Positions 1-10,640 of a stretch of 64,000 nucleotides of DNA are shown piece by piece. This DNA comes from Zea mays (lineage: Eukaryota; Streptophyta; Magnoliopsida; Poales; Poaceae). A model generated the notes under the pieces. That model worked only from the letters and a program-made list of their open reading frames with translations. It was not told the DNA's origin and ran no database searches. Position 1 is the stretch's first letter. Every line of letters begins with the position of its first letter. Position numbers and translations under genes: made by a program. The DNA lies in contig NC_050098.1 in NCBI RefSeq assembly GCF_902167145.1, forward strand, positions 34,776,501 to 34,840,500, in the 5' to 3' direction.

Positions 1-228
1 AGGGCTCGGACTCGGGCTAAGACCCGGAAGACGGCGAACTCCGCTCCGCCCGACCCCAGGGCTCGGACTCGGGCTCAGACCCGGAAGACGACGAACTCCG
101 CTCCGCCCGACCCGAGGGCTCGGACTCGGGCTAAGACCCGGAAGACGGCGAACTCCGCTCCGCCCGACCCCAGGGCTCGGACTCGGGCTAAGACCCGGAA
201 GACGACGAACTCCGCTTCGCCCGACCCC
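1..228 (+). repeat. 57-bp tandem repeat inside the LTR, four copies in view
   Basis: Units begin at 1, 58, 115 and 172 with AGGGCTCGGACTCGGGCT and are nearly identical. The array is cut by the window start, so the true copy number is unknown. Because 57 is a multiple of three, every frame through the array stays open, which explains spurious 19-residue repeat ORFs on both strands. Confidence 0.92.
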
Positions 229-691
229 AGGGCTCGGACTCCGCCCGGGCCTCTGCTGAACGATCTCCGCCTCGCCCGACCCGGGGGCTCGGGCTCGGTC
301 TCGGCCACGGAAGACAGACTCGACCCCGGCTTCGGAGGAGTCCCCACGTCGCCCGACCTAGGGCACAGGCCCGCCACGTTAACAGGAAGCGCCATCATCA
401 TTCGGCTAGCTCCGCCAGATGGGCAATGATGGCGCCCCACAAGCTCTATGACGACGGCGGCTCTCAGCTCTCTTACGGAAGCAGGTGGACGTCAGCAAGG
501 ACTCGACCGCTCCGACAGCTGTCCCTCCGCCAGGCTCCGTTGCTCCTCCGACAGCCACGACATCACGCAGCAGGGTGCCAAGATCTCTCCGGCTGCCACA
601 TTGGCATGTACTTAGGGCGCTAGCTCTCCCTCCGCTAGACACGTAGCACTCTGCTACACCCCCATTGTACACCTGGATCCTCTCCTTACGC

Positions 692-699
692 CTATAAAA
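692..699 (+). promoter_or_regulatory. TATA box in 5' LTR of Gypsy copy 1
   Basis: CTATAAAA is followed by GGGAGGACC in a GC-rich LTR. The same motif occurs at the equivalent position in the 3' LTR and in both LTRs of copy 2, so it is the likely Pol II core promoter of the family. Confidence 0.7.
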
Positions 700-1004
700 G
701 GGAGGACCAGGGCCTTCTTAGAGAAGGTTGGCCGCGCGGGACGAGGACGGGACATGCGCTCTCTTAGGGCCGCTCGCTTCCCTCACCCGCGTGGACGCTT
801 GTAACCCCCCTATTGCAAGCGCACCCGACCTGGGCGCAGGACGAACACGAAGGCCGCGGGATCTCCACCTCTCTCACGCCCGTCTCCGGCCACCTCGCTT
901 CTCCCCCCTTCGCGCTCGCCCACGCGCTCGACCCATCTGGGCTGGGGCACGCGACACACTCACTCGTCGGCTCGGGGACCCCCCGGTCTCGAAACGCCGA
1001 CAGT

Positions 1005-1023
1005 TGGCGCGCCAGGTAGGGGC
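1005..1023 (+). other. Primer binding site of Gypsy copy 1
   Basis: TGGCGCGCCAGGTAGGGGC lies two bases after the LTR end. The identical site is found (complemented) at 60585-60603 in copy 2. It begins with TGG as expected for pairing with a tRNA 3' CCA, but it is not the initiator-Met site used by the other LTR elements here. I cannot name the tRNA with certainty. Confidence 0.8.
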
Positions 1024-1062
1024 CTGCTGCGTGCTGACGAACAGCTTCCCGTCAAGCTCCAG

Positions 1063-1632
1063 ATGGGCAGTCTCCAGCAACCTCTCCGGCCCGGGACGGT
1101 GCTCCGTTTCGGGAGTCTCGAGTTCATGTCGTTCGACGGCAGCTATGACATGATACTCCTTCCACCGCCGCGCGACAACGACAATGGCGGCCGACAACCC
1201 GCCCACCAGTGGCGGAACCGACGACATCTTCCCCGCGTGGTGGAAGAACAACGTTCGAGCTCGCCCCGTCCTCTCCCCCGCCAACGGAGGAGGAGGCGGG
1301 GCAACCAAGGCCAAGCGGGAGGCCGCGCTTCGTCGGCCGTCGAGCGAATCGACGTTCCCAGTGCCCCAACGGAGGGCACGCCAGGCGTCGACCTCGCGTT
1401 CGAGACGAAGGCAGGCGCCGTCCCCCCGGGACACGCTGATCCCGAGCAAGAAGACGACGCCGGCGCACTCGCGGAGAGCTTGCAGGACGTCGCCCTCGTA
1501 CCTGAGACGACGGTGCAACCAGTCCCCGATGTGACTATGTCGCTCCTCGTCGACCAAAAGGTACTGACTAACTCCCATCTTACGTCATTTCGACTCGGCC
1601 TCAACCCGCCAAGCGACCTCGCTTTGGCGGAC
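1063..1632 (+). pseudogene. gag: gag, N-terminal piece (Gypsy copy 1), cut by Copia insertion
   Basis: The ATG at 1063 lies 40 bases after the PBS and begins MGSLQQPLRPGTVLRF, the same start as in copy 2. The 190 codons end exactly at the CGGAC TSD, and the frame continues at 10641 on the other side of the Copia element. The piece is rich in Arg, Pro and acidic residues and has no recognisable fold. In copy 2 it forms the start of an unusually long region ahead of the capsid-like core. By position it belongs to the structural polyprotein of the retrotransposon particle. The function of this N-terminal region is unknown to me. Confidence 0.75.
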
Positions 1633-1874
1633 TGAAAGGGAAATGTGCCCTTGGGCCATTTCTAAGTATTTTGGTGATTGAGTGCCAACACAAGTGCTTA
1701 AATGTGAATCTATACCCATGGATGGACAAAGTGCAAATCAAGAGTAAAGGTATGTTTCTAAGCCTTAGTACATTGTTTTGAGGACTAATGTATTGTGTCT
1801 AAGTGCTTGAAACAGGAGAAATCGAGTCAGAGAAAAGATGGCTGTGTACAGCCAAAAGGCTGTTTGGTCTGGAG

Positions 1875-2255
1875 CACCGGACTGTCCGATGGTGCACCGG
1901 ACAGTGTCCGGTGCGCCAGGCTGACTCGGCGTGAAGTGGCCGCTCTCGGGAATTCGCCGACAGCGTACGGCTAAAATTCACCGGACTGTCCGGTGTGCAC
2001 CGGACTGTCCGGTGAGCCAACAGTCGGCCGGGCCAACGGTCGGCCGCGCGATCTGCGCGGGACACGTGGCCGAGCCAACGGCTAGAAGGGGGCACCGGAC
2101 TGTCCGGTGTGCACCGGACATGTCCGGTGCGCCCCGGACATGTCCGGTGCGCCAACGGCTCCAAGGTCGCCAACGGTCGGCTTCGCTATTTAAGGAAGGA
2201 AATCGGGCACCGGACACTGTCCGGTGTGCACCGGACTGTCCGGTGCGCCCGACGA
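1875..2255. promoter_or_regulatory. Cluster of CG-rich palindromes in U3 of Copia LTR
   Basis: About ten copies of inverted repeats of the type CACCGGACTGTCCGGTG or CACCGGACATGTCCGGTG occur upstream of the TATA box. The latter is a perfect 18-base palindrome. Palindrome-rich LTRs are known from Sireviruses. The role is unproven, but position and symmetry suggest protein binding or RNA folding. Confidence 0.75.
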
Positions 2256-2312
2256 CAGAAGGCAAGGATGGCCTTCCAGATTTGTTCTCAACGGCTCCTA
2301 GCTGCCTTGGGG

Positions 2313-2320
2313 CTATAAAA
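2313..2320 (+). promoter_or_regulatory. TATA box in 5' LTR of Copia element
   Basis: CTATAAAA lies downstream of the palindrome cluster and is repeated at 10046-10053 in the 3' LTR. It is the probable start-site selector of the element transcript. Confidence 0.7.
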
Positions 2321-2904
2321 GGGACCCCTAGGCGCATGGAGGAGAACACGAAGCAACCTTAGAGCATTCTTGAACATCTACACTCAGTCTTTGCGCATTC
2401 GTTTGTCATTCTCAGTGATTCGAGCTCCGTTCTAGTGAGAACTTTGAGATAGTCTTTTGAGCTCGATTCTTGGCCGTGTGTGTGCGCATTTTGCTGTGGA
2501 TTTGTGTGTGTTTCTTCTCTCCCTTACTCCGTGCTTCTTTGTAAACTTCAAGTGTAAGGGTGAGAGACTCCAAGTTGTGGAGATTCCTCGCGAACGCGAT
2601 AAGAAAAGAAAAGCATAACACTGTGGTATTCAAGTTGATCATTGGATCACTTGAGAGGAGTTGAGTGCAACTCTCGTCCGTTGGGACGCCACAACGTGGA
2701 GTAGGCAAGTGTTGTACTTGGCCGAACCACGGGATAAACCACTGTGTCTTCTCTGTGTTGAACTCTTTGTGGTTATCGTATTGTGCAAGATCTTCCTTCT
2801 AGCCACTTGGCATTAACTGTGCTAACGCTTAATCAAAGTTTTGTGGCTTAAGTTTTTAAGTTTTATAGGATCACCTATTCACCCCCCCTCTAGGTGCTCT
2901 CAAT

Positions 2905-2917
2905 TGGTATCAGAGGC
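2905..2917 (+). other. Primer binding site of Copia element (initiator Met tRNA)
   Basis: TGGTATCAGAGGC lies two bases after the 5' LTR. It matches the usual plant Copia site complementary to the 3' end of initiator methionine tRNA. Confidence 0.88.
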
Positions 2918-2952
2918 GTTCTCTTCAAGAAAGGGACTAACCGCCCGAAGAG

Positions 2953-5325
2953 ATGGATCCTAAGGGCAAGGGGATGGTGATCAACGACAAGGAGAAGGAG
3001 TCCTTCGTCAACGAGCCAAGGGATGACAAGTCCAACGACTCGGGCTCGGGCCACAGACGCAAAGATGGGAAGAAGAAGAAGACAAGACGCATCAAGGAGA
3101 TTGTCTACTACGACAGCGATGAGTCTACTTCCTCCCAAAAGGACGACGACCACAACGAATACGAGAGAAAGAAACCGGTCAATTCGAACTTTTCTTTTGA
3201 TTACTCTCGTATTCCTCAAAGTACTAATGCTCATTTATTATCTATTCCACTTGGTAAACCTCCTCATTTTGATGGAGAGGACTACGGATTTTGGAGTCAC
3301 AAAATGCGTAGTCACTTGTTCTCTCTCCATCCTAGCATATGGGAGATTGTAGAAAGTGGAATGCACTTTGATAGTACGGATAGTCCCATGTTTATTAATG
3401 AACAGATTCATAAAAATGCACAAGCTACTACTGTGTTGCTAGCCTCCTTGTGCAGGGACGAGTACCATAAGGTGAGCGGCTTGGACAATGCCAAGCAGAT
3501 CTGGGACACCCTCAAGATCTCTCATGAGGGGAATAATGTCACCTTGCTCACCAAGATGGAGTTGGTGGAGGGCGAGCTTGGACGGTTCGCAATGATAAGG
3601 GGCGAGGAGCCAACTCAAACATACAACCGGCTCAAGACCCTTATCAACAAAATAAGGAGCTACGGAAGCACGCGATGGACGGATCACGACGTGGTCCGCC
3701 TAATGCTAAGGTCCTTTACCGTACTTGATCCTCATTTGGTGAACAATATTCGTGAAAATCCTAGGTACACCAAGATGTCGCCCGAAGAAGTTCTGGGGAA
3801 GTTCGTAAGCGGGCGAATGATGATCAAGGAGGCAAGATATGTGGACGACGCGTTGAACGGTCCTATTCATGAGCCTCAACCCATTGCTCTCAAGGCAACG
3901 AGGAGCAAGAAGGCGCTACCGAGCAAGGTGGCACAAGTTGAGGCGGCCAGGCTAAATAATGAGGAGATGGCCCTCATCATTAAGCGCTTCAAGACGGCGC
4001 TTAAAGGTCGCAAGGGACAGCCAAGCAAGACCAAGACAAAGGAGAAGCGCTCTTGCTTCAAATGTGGTAAGATTGGTCATTTCATTGCTAACTGTCCCGA
4101 TAATGAAAGTGACCAGGAAAAGGGGAACAAAAGGGAGAAGAAGAAGCATTACAAGAAGGCCAAGGGCGAGGCACATATCGGAAAGGAGTGGGATTCGGAT
4201 TGCTCCTCCTCCGACTCCGACAATGAAGGACTCGCCGCCACCGCCTTCAACAAGTCATCCCTCTTCCCCAACGAGCGTCACACTTGCCTCATGGCAAGGG
4301 AGAATAAAGTAAGCACTCATGATACTAGTACTTATGCTTCTTCAAGTGAGGATGAGTCTAGTGATGATGATGAGATAGATTACTCATGCTTATTCAAGGG
4401 ATTAGATAGATCTAAAATTAATAAGATTAATGAGTTGATTGATACTTTGAATGACAAGAATAGATTACTAGAAAAACAAGAGGATCTTTTATATGAGGAG
4501 CATGATAAATTTGTTAGTGCACAAAATTCTCTTGCTCTAGAAATTAAAAGGAATGAAATGCTCTCTAGTGAATTATCTACTTGTCATGAATCCATCTCTA
4601 AATTAAAAAATGTTAATGATGATTTGAATGCTAAGTTAGAAATAGCTAGTAAATCAACATCTTGTGTAGAAATTGTTGAAACTTGCAATAGGTGTAAAGA
4701 TTTTGACATTGATGCTTGTAGTGAACACCTAGTTTCAATTTCCAAACTTAATGATGAATTGGCTAGTCTTAATGCTCAACTTAAGACTAGCAAGAGTAAT
4801 TTTGATAAGCTAAAATTTGCAAGGGATGCCTACACAATTGGTAGACACCCCTCAATTAAGGATGGACTTGGCTACAAGAAGGAAGCCAAGAACTTGACAA
4901 GCCATAAGGCTCCCATCTCCGCCAAGGAGAAAGGGAAGGCCCCTATGGCTAGTAGTGTACGAAAGAACCATGCCTTTATGTACCATGATAGGAGACAATC
5001 TAGAAATGCTTATAGGAGTTATAATGCATATAATGTCTTTGATTCTCATGCCATGTTTGCTTCTAGTTCTTCTTATGTGCATGATAGAAATGTTGGTAGG
5101 AGAAATGCTGTTCATAATTTGCCTAGGAGAAATGTTGTTAATGTTCCAAGGAAAGTAAATGAACCTTCTACAATATATCATGCTTTAAATGCTTCTTTTG
5201 CTATTTGTAGAAAGAATAGGAAGATAGTTGCTAGAAAATTAGGGGCAAGATGCAAGGGAGACAAAACTTGCATTTGGGTCCCTAAGGATATTTGTGCTAA
5301 CCTTGCAGGACCCAACATGAGTTGA
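2953..5325 (+). CDS. gag: Gag protein of Sirevirus-like Copia element
   Basis: The 790-codon ORF starts at the first ATG after the PBS (MDPKGKGMVIND). A lysine- and aspartate-rich N-terminus is followed by the capsid-like region, with FDGEDYGFWSHKMRSHL near residue 110. A CCHC zinc knuckle, CFKCGKIGHFIANC, is at 4054-4095. Then come acidic and serine-rich stretches (SSSDSDNEG) and a predicted coiled coil (about residues 490-640). It packages the element RNA in cytoplasmic particles. The stop is a TGA in ...GPNMS-stop-VPKTQ. I infer the ancestral codon was TGG, with a natural TAA shortly after, so the protein is shortened by only a few residues. Length and extended C-terminus fit Sirevirus gag. 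Confidence 0.9.
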   Translation: MDPKGKGMVINDKEKESFVNEPRDDKSNDSGSGHRRKDGKKKKTRRIKEIVYYDSDESTSSQKDDDHNEYERKKPVNSNFSFDYSRIPQSTNAHLLSIPLGKPPHFDGEDYGFWSHKMRSHLFSLHPSIWEIVESGMHFDSTDSPMFINEQIHKNAQATTVLLASLCRDEYHKVSGLDNAKQIWDTLKISHEGNNVTLLTKMELVEGELGRFAMIRGEEPTQTYNRLKTLINKIRSYGSTRWTDHDVVRLMLRSFTVLDPHLVNNIRENPRYTKMSPEEVLGKFVSGRMMIKEARYVDDALNGPIHEPQPIALKATRSKKALPSKVAQVEAARLNNEEMALIIKRFKTALKGRKGQPSKTKTKEKRSCFKCGKIGHFIANCPDNESDQEKGNKREKKKHYKKAKGEAHIGKEWDSDCSSSDSDNEGLAATAFNKSSLFPNERHTCLMARENKVSTHDTSTYASSSEDESSDDDEIDYSCLFKGLDRSKINKINELIDTLNDKNRLLEKQEDLLYEEHDKFVSAQNSLALEIKRNEMLSSELSTCHESISKLKNVNDDLNAKLEIASKSTSCVEIVETCNRCKDFDIDACSEHLVSISKLNDELASLNAQLKTSKSNFDKLKFARDAYTIGRHPSIKDGLGYKKEAKNLTSHKAPISAKEKGKAPMASSVRKNHAFMYHDRRQSRNAYRSYNAYNVFDSHAMFASSSSYVHDRNVGRRNAVHNLPRRNVVNVPRKVNEPSTIYHALNASFAICRKNRKIVARKLGARCKGDKTCIWVPKDICANLAGPNMS

Positions 5326-5353
5326 GTACCTAAGACCCAAGCCTAAATTTGCC

Positions 5354-8300
5354 TTGCAGGTTTATGCATCCGGGGGTTCAAGCTGGATTATCGACAGCGG
5401 ATGCACAAACCATATGACGGGGGAGAAGAAGATGTTCACCTCCTACGTCAAAAACAAAGATTCCCAAGATTCAATAATATTCGGTGATGGGAATCAAGGC
5501 AAGGTAAAAGGGTTAGGTAAAATTGCAATCTCAAATGAGCACTCTATCTCTAATGTGTTTTTAGTAGAGTCTCTTGGATATAATTTGCTATCTGTTAGTC
5601 AATTATGCAATATGGGATATAACTGTTTGTTTACAAATGTAGATGTGTCTGTCTTTAGAAGATGTGATGGTTCACTAGCTTTTAAGGGTGTACTAGACGA
5701 CAAGCTTTACCTAGTTGATTTTGCAAAAGAAGAGGCCGGTCTAGATGCATGCTTAATGGCTAAGACTTGCATGGGCTGGCTGTGGCATCGCCGCTTAGCA
5801 CATGTGGGGATGAAGAACCTCCACAAGCTTCTAAAGGGAGAACATGTGATAGGTCTAACTAATGTTCATTTCGAAAAAGATAGACCTTGTGCAGCTTGTC
5901 AAGCAGGGAAACAAGTGGGAGGCTCTCATCACACCAAAAATGTGATGACAACATCAAGACCCCTGGAGCTGCTACATATGGACCTCTTCGGACCCGTCGC
6001 CTATCTGAGCATAGGAGGAAGTAAGTATGGTCTAGTTATTGTTGATGACTTTTCCCGCTTCACTTGGGTGTTCTTTTTGTAGGATAAGTCTGAAACCCAA
6101 GGGACCCTCAAGCGCTTCCTAAGGAGAGCTCAAAATGAGTTTGAGCTCAAGGTGAAGAAGATAAGGAGCGACAACGGGTCCGAATTCAAGAACCTTCAAG
6201 TGGAAGAGTTCCTTGAAGAGGAGGGGATCAAGCACGAGTTCTCCACTCCCTACACACCTCAGCAAAATGGTGTGGTAGAGAGGAAGAACAGGACGCTCAT
6301 AGATATGGCGAGGACTATGCTTGGAGAATTCAAGACCCCTGAGTGCTTTTGGTCGGAAGCCGTGAACACGGCTTGCCACGCCATCAACAGGGTCTACCTT
6401 CACCGCCTCCTCAAGAAGACTTCGTATGAGCTACTAACCGGTAACAAACCCAATGTATCTTACTTTCGTGTATTTGGGAGCAAGTGCTACATTCTAGTAA
6501 AGAAGGGTAGAAATTTTAAATTTGCTCCCAAAGCTGTAGAAGGGTTTTTGTTAGGTTATGACTCGAATACAAAGGCGTATAGAGTCTTCAACAAATCATC
6601 GGGTTTGGTTGAAGTCTCTAGCGATGTTGTATTTGATGAGACTAATGGCTCTCCAAGAGAGCAAGTTGTTGATTGTGATGATGTAGATGAAGAAGATGTT
6701 CCGACAGCCGCTATACGAACCATGGCGATTGGAGAAGTGCGGCCACAGGAACAAGATGAACGAGATCAACCTTCTTCCTCAACTATGGTGCATCCCCCAA
6801 CCGAAGATGACGAACAGGTACCTCAAGTGGAGGCGCTTGATCAAGGGAGAGCACAAGATGATCAAGTGATGGAGGAAGAAGTGCAACTGGCACCTCCGAC
6901 CCAAGTTCGAGCGATGATTCAAAGGGATCATCCCGTCGACCAAATTCTGGGTGATATTAGCAAGGGAGTAACTACTCGATCTCGATTAGTTAATTTTTGT
7001 GAGCATTACTCCTTTGTCTCTTCTATTGAGCCTTTTAGGGTAGAAGAGGCCTTGCTAGATCCGGACTGGGTGTTGGCCATGCAGGAGGAACTCAACAACT
7101 TCAAGCGCAATGAAGTTTGGACACTGGTGCCTCGTCCTAAGCAAAATGTTGTGGGAACCAAGTGGGTGTTTCGCAACAAACAAGACGAGCACGGAGTGGT
7201 GACAAGGAACAAGGCTCGACTTGTGGCAAAAGGTTATGCCCAAGTCGCAGGTTTGGACTTTGAGGAGACTTTTGCTCCTGTGGCTAGGCTAGAGTCCATT
7301 TGTATCTTGCTAGCATATGCCGCTCACCATTCTTTCAGGTTGTACCAAATGGATGTGAAGAGCGCTTTCCTCAATGGGCCGATCAAGGAGGAGGTGTACG
7401 TGGAGCAACCCCCTGGCTTCGAGGATGAACGGTACCCCGACCACGTGTGTAAGCTCTCTAAGGCGCTCTATGGACTTAAGCAAGCCCCAAGAGCATGGTA
7501 TGAATGCCTTAGAGACTTCTTAATTGCTAATGCTTTCAAGGTTGGGAAAGCCGATCCAACTCTTTTTACTAAGACTTGCGACAGTGATCTTTTTGTGTGC
7601 CAAATTTATGTCGATGACATAATATTTGGTTCTACTAACCAAAAGTCTTGTGAAGAGTTTAGCAGGGTGATGACACAAAAATTCGAGATGTCGATGATGG
7701 GCGAGTTGAACTACTTCCTTGGGTTCCAAGTGAAGCAACTCAAGGACGGCACCTTCATCTCCCAAACGAAGTACACGCAAGACTTGCTGAAGCGGTTTGG
7801 GATGAAGGACGCCAAGCCCGCAAAGACTCCGATAGGGACCGACGGACACACCGACCTCAACAAAGGAGGTAAGTCCGTTGATCAAAAAGCATACCGGTCA
7901 ATGATAGGGTCTTTACTTTATCTATGTGCTAGTAGACCGGATATTATGCTTAGCGTATGCATGTGTGCTAGATTTCAATCCGATCCTAAGGAGTGTCACT
8001 TAGTGGCGGTGAAGCGAATTCTTAGATATTTGGTTGCTACGCCTTGCTTCGGGCTCTGGTATCCAAAGGGGTCTACCTTTGACTTGGTTGGATACTCAGA
8101 TTCCGACTATGCTGGATGTAAGGTCGATAGGAAGAGTACATCGGGGACGTGCCAATTCTTAGGAAGGTCCCTGGTGTCGTGGAACTCTAAGAAACAAACT
8201 TTTGTTGCCCTATCCACCGCTGAGGCCGAGTATGTTGCCGCAAGACAGTGTTGCGCGCAACTACTTTGGATGAGGCAAACCCTCCGGGACTTTGGCTACA

Positions 8301-8560
8301 ATCTGAGCAAAGTCCCACTCCTATGTGACAATGAGAGTGCTATCCGCATGGCGGAAAATCCTGTTGAACACAGCCGCACAAAGCACATTGACATCCGTCA
8401 TCACTTTTTGAGAGACCACCAGCAAAAGGGAGATATCGAAGTGTTTCATGTTAGCACCGAGAACCAGCTAGCCGATATCTTTACCAAGCCTCTAGATGAG
8501 AAGACCTTTTGCATGTTGCGTAGTGAGCTAAATGTCTTAGATTCACGGAACTTGGATTGA
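5354..8560 (+). pseudogene. pol: pol polyprotein of Copia element (protease-integrase-RT-RNase H), one in-frame TAG
   Basis: The frame differs from gag. The protease active site is in SWIIDSGCTNHMTG near 5390. The integrase zinc-binding region has HRRLAHVG and CAACQAGK (5785-5910), and its catalytic core includes MDLFGP and [11 protein letters not shown] shows [11 protein letters not shown] and YVDDIIF (7607-7624). RNase H includes [10 protein letters not shown] near 8215, and the ORF ends at 8560. TAG at 6080-6082 sits in ...FTWVFFL-stop-DKSE, where the family normally has Gln, so CAG became TAG. Otherwise the frame is open for about 1070 codons. The polyprotein copies and integrates the element. 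This copy would need readthrough or help from a relative. No start codon is evident at the 5' edge, so expression by frameshift, readthrough or splicing is left open. Confidence 0.88.
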
Positions 8561-9404
8561 ACTGTAGCATACATGTGTTTATGCCTTTGATCATGTTCAT
8601 TCTGCATTTTGTTGCTTATTGTGGTGCTCAAGTTGTACAAACACTTCCTGGACCTCACAAGTCCGTTGCAAAGTGATGCACAGTTTTAGGGGGAGATGTG
8701 TTACAACTTGACCCTTTGAGACTAACCATATGCCTGAGTTTGCTTGATTTAGTCTCGAAGGAGAATTGAAAGGGAAAAGGTGGACTTGGACCATGCAAGA
8801 CTTCCACTGCACTCCGATGAAAAGAGTAACTTTTCCAAGTTCATCTTTTAACTCTTATTGCCTATTTGCTCTTAATTGAAGAATTTGGAGAGGCAATGGG
8901 GTTAAAGGGCCAAGATTGATCCCGTTTTGGTGCTTGATGCCAAAGGGGGAGAAAATAAAGGCCAAAGTAATAGATGGATCAGCTACCACTTGAGAAAGGC
9001 CAAAGTAATAGATGGATCAGCTACCACTTGAGAAACTTTGAAAATAGTAGAATAGAGCTTTTGGTTTGTCAAAACTCTTGCATTGTCTCTTCTGTCAAAA
9101 GTTGTCTCTTCTGTCAAAAGTTGGCTTCTTGTGGGGAGAAGTGTTGATTATGGGAAATAGGGGGAGTTTTTGAAACCCTTGATCAATCTCTTTTGGAATG
9201 ACTCTCTTTATGCTTCAACATGTGTGTTTGACTTAGAGACAGAGATTTGAGTTTGATTTGCAAAAACAAACCAAGTGGTGGCAAAGGATGATCCATATAT
9301 GCCAAAATTAAATCAAAATAAATTTGAGTTTTATTTGAAGTGATATTGCACTTGTTCTAGTTGCTTTATGTTGTGTTGGCATAAATCACCAAAAAGGGGG
9401 AGAT
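8561..9404 (+). other. 3' untranslated region of Copia element with repeated polypurine tracts
   Basis: There is no ORF of note. Polypurine stretches resembling the PPT occur at 8685-8699 (TTTTAGGGGGAGATG), 8941-8955, 9157-9166 and finally 9391-9403 (AAAAAGGGGGAGA), directly before the 3' LTR. Multiple PPT-like tracts are a described Sirevirus trait. Only the last one abuts the LTR and is likely to prime plus-strand synthesis. Confidence 0.75.
8961..9122 (+). repeat. Two short direct duplications in the Copia 3' UTR
   Basis: A 38-bp unit starting GGCCAAAGTAATAGATGG is repeated head to tail at 8961 and 8999. A 19-bp unit containing GTCTCTTCTGTCAAAAGTT is repeated at about 9085 and 9104. Both look like replication-slippage products. 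Confidence 0.85.
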
Positions 9405-10635
9405 TGAAAGGGAAATGTGCCCTTGGGCCATTTCTAAGTATTTTGGTGATTGAGTGCCAACACAAGTGCTTAAATGTGAATCTATACCCATGGATGGACA
9501 AAGTGCAAATCAAGAGTAAAGGTATGTTTCTAAGCCTTAGTACATTGTTTTGAGGACTAATGTATTGTGTCTAAGTGCTTGAAACAGGAGAAATCGAGTC
9601 AGAGAAAAGTTGGCTGTGTACAGCCAAAAGGCTGTTCGGTCTGGAGCACCGGACTGTCCGGTGGTGCACCGGACAGTGTCCGGTGCGCCAGGCTGACTCG
9701 GCGTGAAGTGGCCGCTCTCGGGAATTCGCCGACAGCGTACGGCTAAAATTCACCGGACTGTCCGGTGTGCACCGGACTGTCCGGTGAGCCAACAGTCGGC
9801 CGGGCCAACGGTCGGCCGCGCGATCTGCGCGGGACACGTGGCCGAGCCAACGGCTAGAAGGGGGCACCGGACTGTCCGGTGTGCACCGGACATGTCCGGT
9901 GCGCCAACGGCTCCAAGGTCGCCAACGGTCGGCTTCGCTATTTAAGGAAGGAAATCGGGCACCGGACACTGTCCGGTGCGCCCGACGACAGAAGGCAAGG
10001 ATGGCCTTCCAGATTTGTTCTCAACGGCTCCTAGCTGCCTTGGGGCTATAAAAGGGACCCCTAGGCGCATGGAGGAGAACACGAAGCAACCTTAGAGCAT
10101 TCTTGAACATCCACACTCAGTCTTTGCGCATTCGTTTGTCATTCTCAGTGATTCGAGCTCCGTTCTAGTGAGAACTTTGAGATAGTCTTTTGAGCTCGAT
10201 TCTTGGCCGTGTGTGTGCGCATTGTGCTGTGGATTTGTGTGTGTTGCTTCTCTCCCTTACTCCGTGCTTCTTTGTAAACTTCAAGTGTAAGGGTGAGAGA
10301 CTCCAAGTTGTGGAGATTCCTCGCGAACGCGATAAGAAAAGAAAAGCATAACACTGTGGTATTCAAGTTGATCATTGGATCACTTGAGAGGAGTTGAGTG
10401 CAACTCTCGTCCGTTGGGACGCCACAACGTGGAGTAGGCAAGTGTTGTACTTGGCCGAACCACGGGATAAACCACTGTGTCTTCTCTGTGTTGAACTCTT
10501 TGTGGTTATCGTATTGTGCAAGATCTTCCTTCTAGCCACTTGGCATTAACTGTGCTAACGCTTAATCAAAGTTTTGTGGCTTAAGTTTTTAAGTTTTACA
10601 GGATCACCTATTCACCCCCCCTCTAGGTGCTCTCA
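9405..10635 (+). repeat. 3' LTR of Copia element
   Basis: It starts TGAAAGGG after the PPT, ends CTCTCA and is followed by the TSD CGGAC. It is nearly identical to the 5' LTR except for two missing palindrome-bearing units and a few substitutions. The TATA box is at 10046-10053. Confidence 0.93.
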
Positions 10636-10640
10636 CGGAC
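10636..10640. other. Target-site duplication of the Copia element
   Basis: CGGAC here matches CGGAC at 1628-1632. Removing the Copia element plus one copy restores the gag frame of Gypsy copy 1 and matches the uninterrupted copy 2 near 59980. Confidence 0.9.

Larger units (their letters stand above)
1..1002 (+). repeat. 5' LTR of Gypsy copy 1, truncated by the window edge
   Basis: The sequence matches the right part of the 3' LTR at 37382-39119 and ends at the same CGCCGACA. It is followed by a two-base spacer and the primer binding site. It contains part of the 57-bp array (1-228) and a TATA box (692-699). The first part of the LTR, starting TGTCGGGG, lies to the left of the window. Confidence 0.9.
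1633..2902 (+). repeat. 5' LTR of Copia element
   Basis: It begins TGAAAGGG and ends GGTGCTCTCA, directly before the PBS. It is 39 bases longer than the 3' LTR because of two extra units of the CCGGACA-type repeat. It holds the palindromic array and a TATA box. Confidence 0.93.
1633..10635 (+). mobile_element. Sirevirus-like Ty1/Copia retrotransposon (Giepum-like)
   Basis: The element has LTRs of 1270 and 1231 bp starting TGAAAGGGAAATGTGCCC and ending CTCTCA, an initiator-Met PBS, a large gag, a Copia-order pol (protease, integrase, RT, RNase H), several polypurine tracts and a final PPT next to the 3' LTR. A perfect 5-bp TSD, CGGAC (1628-1632 and 10636-10640), shows insertion into the gag gene of Gypsy copy 1. 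LTR substitutions are few (about eight by eye, plus two indels), so it is a recent insertion. Its pol carries one premature stop, so it is now defective unless helped in trans. The family name is from memory. Confidence 0.93.
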
